From Carnegiea gigantea (taxonomy: Eukaryota; Streptophyta; Magnoliopsida; Caryophyllales; Cactaceae), in the NCBI GenBank assembly GCA_029747015.1, contig JAKOGI010001350.1, positions 179,501 through 243,500 of the forward strand: 64,000 nt of DNA, written 5' to 3'. Below, in pieces: positions 55,260 through 64,000 of the stretch. The notes under the pieces were generated by a model, which saw only the letters and a list, made by a program, of their open reading frames with translations, made no database searches and was not told the DNA's origin. The translations under genes were made by a program, and so were the position numbers. Position 1 is the stretch's first letter, and every line of letters begins with the position of its first letter.

Positions 55260-56390
55260 TGATGTATCCTCAAGGGGGGGTAGCCAAAGCAAGCCAAATC
55301 AGAATGTAAGGAGAACAAACGGATTCAAGCTTCCTTTGTAAACACAAGCTCAAACTAGGATAGTTTTGTGATTGGAACCGAATCTAGCACCTCACTTGGA
55401 TACAAAAACACCACCAAGTTTAGTACTAGGGCCCTTAACAACTCCTTGGATACAGAAACACCACCAAAGAGAGGTTAAGACTCTTGCTAGATCACCACCC
55501 TACCCGGCCAAAGATAGAGATAAGTTAGAAGAGAGTTTTGAGGGTTCAAAGGAGCTAAGGCTCAACTTCATTCAAATGCATCAACTTGTTGAACATACAA
55601 GGCAGCAAGGGAGGTTTTATAATCCTCCTAAACACAAGCATTCAGCTTACAAAGTCAAATTAGAAGCTAAACTAGGCTAAAACCCGAAAACCAAAACAAC
55701 ACCAAAAACGGTTAGATTAAACCGTAGCTCGACAACACTTAATTGTTGATCTTGAGGCTGAGTTGTCGACTTGGGAGGCTTGGAGGACATAATCAGCTTC
55801 AAGGCATTTAATCATGACCTTTGCAAGTGGATTAAACCTTGATAAGAGCAAAAGCACCTCAAAAAGAGCAACATGAAGCTGGCTGTCTTTACCCGGGTAA
55901 AAGGGAGTTTCTTCCCTTAATTTGCTGGTTAATAGCTCCTTAGGTGTGTAATTTGGCTGAGGTTTTTTTATGGCCACTTGATAATATTATTAATGCACTT
56001 TCAAGCCATAAAAGTTTCAGTCCAAATGGAGGAGCTTTGGTCGTCCAAACAGACCCATTTCCAGAACTGGGCAAAACTGAAACAGTTTTGAGCACTTGAC
56101 TTCAACAGCTGATTTGAGGTAGCAAATGACCTCCAAATGACTTGCAATCGGACTTATTGGAAAGAACACATCTTAAACTTAAAGTTAGGCCTCCTGCATC
56201 CCAGTCATATCCATCGGAAGGTCACGTAATAATGTGTGCAAAACTGGGCTTGTGCACGGACTGAAAACAGGATGAAGGCTGAAAATGACTAAGGCAAACT
56301 AGGCATGTCTTTGGCACTTTAGCCATTGAATCTGATTGTTTTGGACCACCTTGAGGGTGGGTATTCATGGTCATGGGTGGATCTCCATCA
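55260..56390 (-). repeat. 5' LTR of Gypsy array
   Basis: The 1131-bp LTR is the most distinct of the three, with about ten private differences. It is followed by the target copy TGATC. Confidence 0.93.
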
Positions 56391-56395
56391 TGATC

Positions 56396-58760
56396 GCACA
56401 AGATGAAGCCCTAACCCGCTGTGTTATCAGTGACTATACCTGCATCAAAATTAAGCCTAGAATAACCTGGCATTGGTGGAGACTAAGAATTTGGATGCAG
56501 CGTGGTCTGATGGGAGAGCTCCACATCTTGGAGTTCGTGGAAACTACGGATGAAGGCTATGGCCCTCTTGCCCAAAACTGAAAGATTGTTGTCCGGTCTC
56601 TTGAAGATGAAGCAGTTATGGGCATTCCAACGTTCCCACATAACAGTTAAAAAGTCCCCAAAGGAGTCCTTGTCAAGGGCCTCCCAAGCTTTTAGAATGC
56701 CATCTGCTGGTGTTCGGTAGCGAGTGGACCAAAGCATCATGTCTGGGCCACTGCCTCCCCATACATGGACGGCTAGAGGGCATTGGAGGATGGCATACGT
56801 GGCTTTGTCTTCCGTATGGGTACAGATACTACATGTCATGGAGAAGTCCGGGACCCTAGATGAGATATTATGGGCCGTGGGTAGGGAGCCTATGCAAGCC
56901 CTCAAACCAAAGAGCTTGATCTAGGGGGGACGTTACAGCTCCAGACAGATCGCCATAAGTGTTCATCATATGACAAGGATGAGCCCACAATATCCTGATC
57001 ATCGTCGATAAGCATGTGGTATGCCGAGCGAACTGTAAAGGCGCCTCACGAGTTGTAATGCCAAATTAAGTTGTCGGCTCGCCAGGAAGAGCAAAGTGGG
57101 ATATTCAAAATTGCTTCGGTGTCAACAGGGAGGAAGATATGGTTGATCAGTGGTTCCTACCAACAACCGTTAGTATGGTCGATCAAATCACTCACCTTGT
57201 AATTCTCGTATGGTGTAGTGCGTGGTGTGACAGGCTTGAAAGATGTGGGGTGGGGCAGCCATTTGTCATCCCACATACTTAGTGAGTGGCCGCTTCCAAC
57301 TAACCAACGAGATCCCCGGCTATCACATCTCTTGCCCCGTAGATGCAATGCCAAGTGAAGCTGGGACGGATTGCAAGAGTGGCTTTAAAGATATCGTCGT
57401 CCGGGAAGTATTTTGCACGCATGAGTCGAGCCACGAGTGAGTTATTGTCCTTAATGAATCGCCAGGCTTGTTTGGCCAGAAGAGCATCATTGAAGGCTTC
57501 CATATTACGAAAGCCGATCCCTCCGTCATCCTCAGACTTACATAATTTTTGAGCGCTGATCCAATGGATCTTACGATCCTCTTGATTGTGACCCCACCAG
57601 AAACGGATGATCGAAGATTGGATATTTCGGCACAACCCTTTTGGGAGCTTGAAGATACTTAATAGGTAGGTTGGAATAGCTTGGGCAACAGCCTTTATTA
57701 GCATTTCCCGTCCAGCCCATGAGATCAGTTTATCCATCCATCCCGACATACACTTTTTGATATGGTCAACTAGGAATAGGAACGGATTTTTTCGCGAGCG
57801 ACATATAAAGGTAGGTGCTCCCAAGTACTTATCATGAGACAATACCTCCCTGATGTCCAAGTGTAGCGTGATTTGGCTCCTGCATTCAGATGAAATCCCC
57901 TTACTGAAAGAGACATCAGTCTTAGCCAGATTGATAACTTGACCTGAGGCTGCCTCGTAGTGCAAAAGAATGTCTTTGAGAGTGGACGCTTGAGCCAAGT
58001 CCGCCCCGCAAAAGATGATAGTGTTGTCTGCAAAAAATAGGTGAGAGATAGTAGGGGCTTCTGCGCATAATCTGTATCCCTGGAGAGAACCGATTTCCAT
58101 CGCCCTGTATAGAAGGCCAAAAAGCCCTTCGAAGCAAAAAAGGAAAAGGAACAGGGAGAGTGGGCCACCTTGGCGAATTCCTCTACTAGGGATGATGTGA
58201 CCACTGGGATGGCCGTTGATGAGAAAGGAGAAGGAGGCCGATTTTGCGTATCTCATAACGAGCTCCACCTATTGGTAATCGAAGCCTAGTTTTAGCATGA
58301 CGCCCTGGAGAAAAGGCCATTCGACTCTATCGAAAGCTTTAGACATGTCGAGCTTGACTTCCATGGTTCCATTTACGCTAGAATCCCCACGCATAGCATG
58401 CATAATTTCGAAGGCAATGAGGATGTTATCAGAAATCAAGCGTCCTTGAGTGCATGTCCCTTGCGTGTCTGAGATGATAGAAGGTAGTAAAGGCTTCAAG
58501 CGGTTGGCAATAACTTTAGTGACTAGCTTGTAGATCATGTTACAGAGACTGATCGAGAGGTATTCTGAGATATGTTCAGGCCTCGACTTTTTTGGAATGA
58601 GAGCAATGAAGGTGTGGTTCAGTTTAGGAGGTATTGGATGTCCGTTGAGGATAGCTAGCACCGCTGAGGAGACATCATTTCCAATGGAGTCCCAGAACTT
58701 TTGGAAGAAAAAAGGGTTCATTCCGTCAGGGCCTAGTGCTTTGTAGGGGTGCATCTATTT
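56396..58760 (-). pseudogene. LINE-B ORF2: RT, zf-RVT, RNase H start
   Basis: RT on the minus strand begins near 58754 with MHPYKALGPDGMNPFFFQKFW, then LNHTFIALIPKKSRPEH, NMIYKLVTKVIANRLKPLL and VKLDMSKAFDRVEWPFL. One stop lies near 58270. It continues with SRGIRQGGPLSLFLFLF. The catalytic box is FADN at 58023-58034 instead of FADD. The thumb and linker (KYLGAPTFICRSRKNPFLFL, WAGREMLIKAVAQAIPTYLL) are open to 57300. The zf-RVT zinc-binding region (CSICTHTEDKATYAILQCPLA, 56905-56483) and the RNase H start follow. Confidence 0.88.
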
Positions 58761-60070
58761 CAAAGCAGCATCAATTTCCGCCCCTTCATATGGGTGACAG
58801 AGGGAGGCATTCATCTTAGGCGAAACTTTGTGGGGCACACAGGATAGCACATCTTCAATATTTGAAGGTTGGGATGAGGTGAAGAGGTCACCAAAGAACT
58901 GTGTGATGATGCCCGTGATAGCGGTGTGGCTAGTCTGCCATATACCCAACGAATCCAGGAGCCCTGTGATGGTGTTCTTTGCATGCCTCATGTTAGCTCT
59001 CGAATGAAACCAACGAGTGTGGGCGTCCCCATATTTAATATAGTCTGAGCATGCTCTCTGCCACCAAAGAATCTCCTCCTTCTTCCTCGATTCTCTGATT
59101 TGTCCAAGGATACGTACTGGAAACATTGCGGTCATGCTTTAGAAGGGCTTTGAGCTTCCGTATTTCATTACCCACATGCCCGAAGGTGTTCTGGTTCCAT
59201 TGGACAAGCTCATTTGAGCAGTTTTCTAGCTGAAGGAGCAGATTTTCAACAGCATCAGGATGTGACCCACGGCTCCATGCTTTAGTGACCTCGTCTTTGC
59301 ATGAGGGGTCAGTGAACCACATGTTCTCGAACTAGAAATGTTTGCTTCAGTTGCTCTATCCACATTAGGATTGCATCGAAGGAGAATAGGAGGATGGTCT
59401 GATATGTCAAAGTCAATATGGGTCATTTGGGCATTGGGGAAAGCAATAGACCAATTCGAGTTCGCATAAAAACGACCCAGTCTTTCTTCAATAACTATGC
59501 CCTTCTCTTGATATTTGGACTAGGTGTAGTAATAGCCAGAGTAGCCGAGATCATACAACCCATTGTCAATAAAGGAGTCTCTGAAGCTGTCAGTAGTGGT
59601 TTGTGCTTTTGGAGGTCCACCCTTCTTTTCACTATGGTAAAAGATCTTATTAAGGTCACCTCCGACAAGTCATAGGAGATTGGAGTGAGGCCTCAAATCT
59701 GTGATAAGCTTGCACATCTTCCATTTTTGTTGCATCTCCGACCAACCATAAATACCACTGAAACGCCATACGGTGTCATCTCCTTCCCATTGTACAGTAA
59801 TGTCGATGTGATGGAGGGCGCAGGATAGGAAGGTGACATGCACTTTCTTGCTCTAAAGTAGACCCAGACCACCTGAACGACCACGAGTGTCAACGAAAAT
59901 TCCATGAAAATCTCCTAACTGGTTTAGAAGGTCTTCCATTTCGGATTTGCTTTTTCTGGTCTCTGAAAGAAAGACCAACTTGGGCGCAAGTCTTTGTACT
60001 AGTCCACAATGATTAGTAACTCCCTAGGTCGCACCTAGACCCTGACAGTTTAAGCAAAGGAGACTCATTG
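58755..60070 (-). pseudogene. LINE-B ORF2: endonuclease
   Basis: ORF2 starts near 60065 with MSLLCLNCQGLGAT, the usual first strand of the endonuclease. It meets a TAG at 60024. Later blocks SETRKSKSEME, GGDLNKIFYHSEK and HIDFDISDHPPIL (SDH is the final catalytic block) are seen in changing frames down to about 59380. The linker region (59322-58755) is longer open sequence with NTFGHVGNEIRKLKALL and WWQRACSDYIKYGDAHTRWF. Several stops and shifts make it non-functional. Confidence 0.85.
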
Positions 60071-60074
60071 GGCA

Positions 60075-61120
60075 TACCTCCGCCTGAATAGTAGAAGGCG
60101 TGGAGTCGTCTTGTCCATGATCAATGACTCGGACTTTACGATCCACGTCCTTGCTGAAACGAATACCGTCCTGCTTGCATTTGAAGATCTCATTATTGGT
60201 GACCATGCTAACATCTTGGTCAATAGCCATGTTGGAGGCCCCCATGGCAAGGCTTGTTTGCACCTGCCCACCGGTTTTCTCAGTTGTCAAAGAGTAGTTT
60301 AGTACGTACTTTAGGGTGAGCTTTGGACTTGTGAAAGGCTACAAACAATTGTTTGTCCTCCATAAGTTCTGAAGCTGCATTACGACGATGGGATTTAAGG
60401 GGGGAGGCACAAAGCCAGGTGCCGTATTGGAGATTTGGATCGTCTTCTTCAACTTCGACTACCTCACAGTCTTTCAAGAATTGCCCAAGCAATGCCGCAT
60501 CTGTGGCAGAAGTCGGGGAGTTTGACATACTTGAGTCGAATCCATAAGGGCTTCCCTGAAACCATGACATTGATGCCTCAGCGGAGAGGCTTAGAGATAT
60601 CAATGTCCACTCTAAAGCACAGTGTTTTATCAACCCCTATCATGGTGCCTTATCACATGTACTCAGTTCGCCGATGTTCGAGGCTAATGCGCGAGCAAAG
60701 GAAGTTGTTTGTTCCTTACCCGATACGTCATAGGCCTTGACCCAAAAGCATGCTGTCATGAATTATACTTCGGAGGGAGTCTCCAGCCCTATCATCTGTT
60801 TAAGGAGGAGAAGATGCCCATCGAAGGCCTAGAGACCCTCATTCAAGACGTAATCCTTGTCAGCTTGGCTAAAGAATTGAAACACAAAGAGGTTGTATCC
60901 AAATCGCGAATAACCAGGCCTTTGTTGGACTTCCAGACATTTCGCAGCACTGACTTCATCACCCTAGGGTTGAAGGAAGTCTCTGGATGGAGTCGACCGA
61001 GTGGGCATAGGCAATCTGCTTATTCTTTTCGTTGTCTTCTTCATCTTCAATGGTGATGACCATCTCTTTATCTGCTGTCAAAGTGAGATTTTGCCATGCC
61101 TCCTCTAGCCCGGTAGCCAT
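60075..61120 (-). pseudogene. LINE-B ORF1 (DUF4283 / zf-CCHC_4), broken
   Basis: This is the nucleic-acid-binding first protein of plant L1s, which coats element RNA. The ATG at 61118-61120 gives MATGLEEAWQNLTLTADKEM. I chose it over upstream ATGs because this is the common ORF1 start. The frame stops after about 50 codons. Later pieces in other frames include a knuckle (LPDFCHRCG, then a shift, then a GxFLKDC-like half) near 60470-60525 and QYGTWLCASPLKSHRR near 60375-60435, a signature just after that knuckle. The C-terminal part (60290-60080) is open but unremarkable. Confidence 0.75.
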
Positions 61121-61388
61121 GGTCAGGGGATTAGGCGTGGAGTACAAGCAACAATTGCACTCAAAAACATGGCAGAGAGAGCCGCAAGACCAAGGGGAGA
61201 ACTGGGCCAGAGAATCGAGGAGGGCACCAACTGGGATAACAACAAACCCACACATACTGGTGGGAACCACTGTCGATGGCGGCCTTACCGGAAGAAGGCA
61301 GAGGTTCCCACAAAACTAGGGTTAGGTATCCTGGTCTCGGAGAGAAGTCAAGAAGGTAAAATAATCTTTAGACTAAATCAAGATTTTT
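61121..61388 (-). promoter_or_regulatory. LINE-B 5' leader (internal promoter expected here)
   Basis: This 268-bp stretch between the 5' target copy and the ORF1 ATG would hold the LINE's internal promoter. I see no specific promoter motif. Confidence 0.5.
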
Positions 61389-61404
61389 TAATTGTTATGA
61401 AAAG

Positions 61405-62175
61405 TTGAAATATAAAAAATGACCTTGATTGCTGATAACAGAAATTCTTTCTACTATCTTTATAGCGGCAAACGAAATTGAATTCTAACGAAATAATTAA
61501 TGGTCTAAATTAAACAAAATGATAGCTAATCAAACTTGCTGCTTTTATTTTTTTTCTTTTTGCAGAGAAACCTTTACAAATTAGGAAAATCATCTCTGAA
61601 AAAAGGAAATGAAAAAGATTTTTTTTTTTTTCTAAATGATGTGAAAGAAAACAAGAAAAACCTTGTTCATAAACATAAATTACAAGGAAATTTAAGAGAA
61701 GATTTTCTTAAAAAAATCATATTACAATTACTAAAATAGTACTAAGAAAAGTCAAACCCCAGTCCTAGTACTCACCATTTCTCCCATTTGACCATCACCC
61801 ACCCGCTCAGCGCAAAATAATGCAATTGGTGGCCAACAACCTTACCGGAGGCCAATGACCCAAATCAAAGAGGCTATTAAGGTTGCGTGGTCTTATTCTG
61901 AATCCCAATTCAGAGATTGTGAGAAGAAGAGCCAGAAGAAAAATGGAGAGAGAAGACCCTTTCTGGAATCGCGACCACGAACGCCGGCCCGAGATGTCGC
62001 CGGTGCCGAGAAAGTAAAGGAAGCTGCATGCCCTTGTTGAATCTTGCAAATCTCCTGCCTTCCCGCTCTTCTCTCTCCTCTGTTGCTACCCTCTGTTTCT
62101 CTTCCTCACAAATCTTTGAAACGAAAAGCCTAGCTACAATCCAAAGTTCAAAAATTCTCAAAAGTCAAACCTTTT
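61405..62175 (+). other. Unassigned stretch; weak 5'-exon candidate
   Basis: AT-rich at first, then GC-richer at 61740-62170. On the plus strand a frame starting at ATG 62028 reads MPLLNLANLLPSRSSLSSVA and stays Ser/Arg/Leu-rich with almost no acidic residues to about 62170. There it runs into a MITE. That composition resembles a plastid or mitochondrial targeting peptide. Upstream short frames (ATG 61942, 61855) would act as uORFs. With no downstream exon identified, this is only a candidate. Confidence 0.25.
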
Positions 62176-62571
62176 GGTTCCGTTTGGCCATTAAAAAATT
62201 TGGTAGAAAAAAAAAAATGAACGAAAAAAATATGAATGAAAAAAGGTAGGAAAAAAATAATTTTTTTCCCTTATTTGAATTGAAGAAAAAATATAAGAAT
62301 TTGGATGAGAAATTTGAATGTTAATAAGTTACTTGAATCATATTAATGTCATCTAAGTAATGGGAGCTTGGAGGAGTTTGAGAATTTTTCCAAAACTTTT
62401 CTCATAATTTTATAAGGAAAATTTTATCACTTGTTTTCAACAATTTTTTCATATAACTTTCCTCTATATTTTTGTCTTTCTAATTTTTCCTAAATCAAAT
62501 ACAAGAAAAAAAGATAACTTTTTCAAAATTTTTTCTTTTCACTAAATTTTGTAAGGTGTAAACGGAGCCTT
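62176..62571. mobile_element. Tourist-like MITE, copy 2 (396 bp)
   Basis: This is the same family as 2283-2690. The ends are GGTTCCGTTTGG at the left and GGCTCCGTTTAC read inward from the right, with AAAATTTGGTAGAAA/AAAATTTAGTGAAA just inside. TTT flanks both ends (62173-62175 and 62572-62574). The inner sequence is colinear with copy 1 (for example TGAATGTTAAT...ATTACTTGAATCATATT-like stretches), with many substitutions. Confidence 0.8.
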
Positions 62572-64000
62572 TGAAAAAAATACTGACAATCGAGTGATAT
62601 GTTGAGGGAAGAAAGCAAGTCGGAGGGTTGAGGAAGGGAGGAAGCAAAGATACGAGTTGTGCAACTGTGATTCTCAAACGTCTGCAATTCAGCTCCCCTG
62701 GACCCAAGCTACTGATGAATTTTTTTTTTTGTTCGTTTGTTTTTTTTTTTTTTTGAGGGAGGGGTTTGGAGGAGATATTGTAGTTTTATTTAAAAATTTT
62801 TTTGGAGTATTTTTATAATTTTTTGAATCAATCAATAAGGGTGTTATTGTCAATTAACATTTTTGATGACAGTAAGCTGAAAAAATCACATTAAATTATT
62901 TGTACAAAATAAAAGGTATCTTATAATATATTCTCATATTATAGAGTCCTTAAAATAGTTCAAAATAGAAGATAAGTCCAGTAAACAATCTTTAACAACT
63001 AATTATTGATGGCGCTACAACACCTTTTACGATAGAAGGTGTCTGAACATTGACACTTTTCTTTTGGTAACTAAGCAAAGAAAATGCATTTTCAAGGGTT
63101 GGTCTTCAAAATAAGACAAGGAAATTATTTAGAGCAAGGAGACGTGTTTTTAACCGCGGAATGTGGAGCAACAAATTTTGGACGCGAATTTATATCAGTC
63201 TAGCCAACTTCACTTGTCTCACATTTTGAAACTTTGAGGTGCTGAACCTGACAAAAATCAACCAGACTCAAAAACTCTATTTGATTTCATTTGAAATTTT
63301 GAATTCTGAACACAATTTTTTATTTTAAATTTGAAAGAAATTAAACCCCGAAAAACCACAAATTAGCTAGTTATATATGACCCGAACTTGTTTGATCCTT
63401 TGGGTCAAGACAACATAACCAATATTTTTGTGTTTCTAACATCTTGATTGAATGTTATATTCCTATTATTTGATTTTGTTTTTGCTTTATTTCTCATTAT
63501 AACAATGATTCTTTATGACAATGATTGTTTATTAAATTGCATCATTTTTTTGGTTCGAATGAGCCACGAAAGCAGTACAATCTTAACCATGTGACTAAGA
63601 TCTCATCGATATTAAATTGCGTCATTTGAAAGATGTCATGTAGCTATTACTTCCTTTGATAAACTAACATTAATATCCTTTTCTTTCTCAACTCTAATCT
63701 CATATAATAGTATCTTGTGAACATTATAAATAATAGAATTTCATCAAAAGGAGTTAATCAAATTGTGTGAAATAAATAATTCTTAGTCTTAATCAAATGA
63801 ATAAGTGCAAAACAAATACTGAAATTGTACTAATTGAACCGTTATACTGTAGTGGAATGAACATGTCTAATCATATTTTATATAATATTATTTTGTAATA
63901 ATCAAATTTTTGATATCATGATTCCAAATAATAACTGGAATTTCTTGTACTTCTCTAATTCTTTTTCACTTGATTCCTGTTCTAATTGAATTCTAACTAT
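62572..64000. other. AT-rich stretch, nothing recognised
   Basis: There are long T-runs near 62719-62755, then AT-rich sequence with no open frame of note on either strand. I see no LTR edge, terminal inverted repeat or coding relic before the window ends. Confidence 0.6.

Larger units (their letters stand above)
48835..56390 (-). mobile_element. Tandem gag-protease Gypsy array (3 LTRs, 2 interiors)
   Basis: The structure on the minus strand is LTR (55260-56390), interior (53178-55259), LTR (52049-53177), interior (49965-52048), LTR (48835-49964). A single perfect target duplication TGATC flanks the whole (48830-48834 and 56391-56395), so it is one insertion that has been duplicated internally. 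Each interior has a Met-tRNA primer site, gag with zinc knuckle, a protease-like domain and a purine tract, but no RT, RNase H or integrase. The element must depend on another element's polymerase. The two interiors are nearly identical. Confidence 0.93.
48389..61388 (-). mobile_element. L1-type LINE-B, full span incl. Gypsy array
   Basis: This is a full-length plant L1 on the minus strand. A T-run starts near 48389 (poly(A) tail of the element). A perfect 16-bp target duplication TAATTGTTATGAAAAG lies at 48373-48388 and 61389-61404. Without the inserted Gypsy array (48835-56390) it is about 5.4 kb. It includes a 5' leader of about 268 bp, ORF1 and ORF2. Both frames contain shifts and stops, and the RT box is FADN, so the copy is dead. 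Confidence 0.92.

Noticed and set aside
59418..59675. 85-codon plus-strand frame with a hydrophobic stretch
   Set aside because: It is antisense to the LINE-B endonuclease.
61536..61739. Lys/Phe-rich 67-codon frame
   Set aside because: It is made by A-runs and T-runs, with no motif or context.

Overview
This window looks like intergenic DNA from a flowering plant, probably a eudicot; I cannot name the species. The evidence is the mix of repeats: plant RTE and L1 LINEs, a Sirevirus-type Copia element, Ty3/Gypsy elements, a TRIM, PIF/Harbinger and hAT elements, MITEs and an endogenous caulimovirid. I recognise no intact host gene, no tRNA or rRNA gene and no CRISPR array. Nearly every long open frame belongs to a transposable element or to viral DNA, and most are frameshifted or interrupted.

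Layout. 1-1622: 3' part of an RTE-clade LINE (+). 1895-3000: decayed PIF/Harbinger transposase (-), split by a MITE at 2283-2690. 4659-9534: Copia-type element (-) with LTRs and a TTGGA target duplication, coding only for gag. 10984-11731: TIR element built from 10-11 bp repeats. 11829-12046: TA/TG microsatellites. 12047-12300: 3'-truncated TRIM. About 13150-30010: endogenous pararetrovirus (-), with promoter, polyadenylation signal, RNase H, RT, protease, movement-protein and coat-protein relics. It is broken by a hAT-like element (13628-14340) and by a 9.7-kb Gypsy element (16589-26304) with giant 4.2-kb LTRs.

30652-47982: L1-type LINE-A (-) with a 14-bp target duplication. It is split by a young Sirevirus (33947-44863) that carries gag, frame-broken pol and two extra frames. 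48389-61388: second L1-type LINE-B (-) with a perfect 16-bp target duplication. It is split in its RNase H by a gag-protease Gypsy element arranged LTR-internal-LTR-internal-LTR (48835-56390). 61405-64000: unassigned DNA with a second copy of the MITE family at 62176-62571.

The genes do not form a pathway; the region is a nested stack of insertions. Five host elements were each broken by a younger one, and nearly all joints can be fixed from target duplications. The most notable themes are three independent gag-only or gag-protease LTR elements, the tandem three-LTR array, the 60-bp minisatellite inside giant LTRs, the caulimovirid with its promoter and R region preserved, a duplicated polypurine tract in the Sirevirus, and dyad-type motifs scattered through two of the retroelements.
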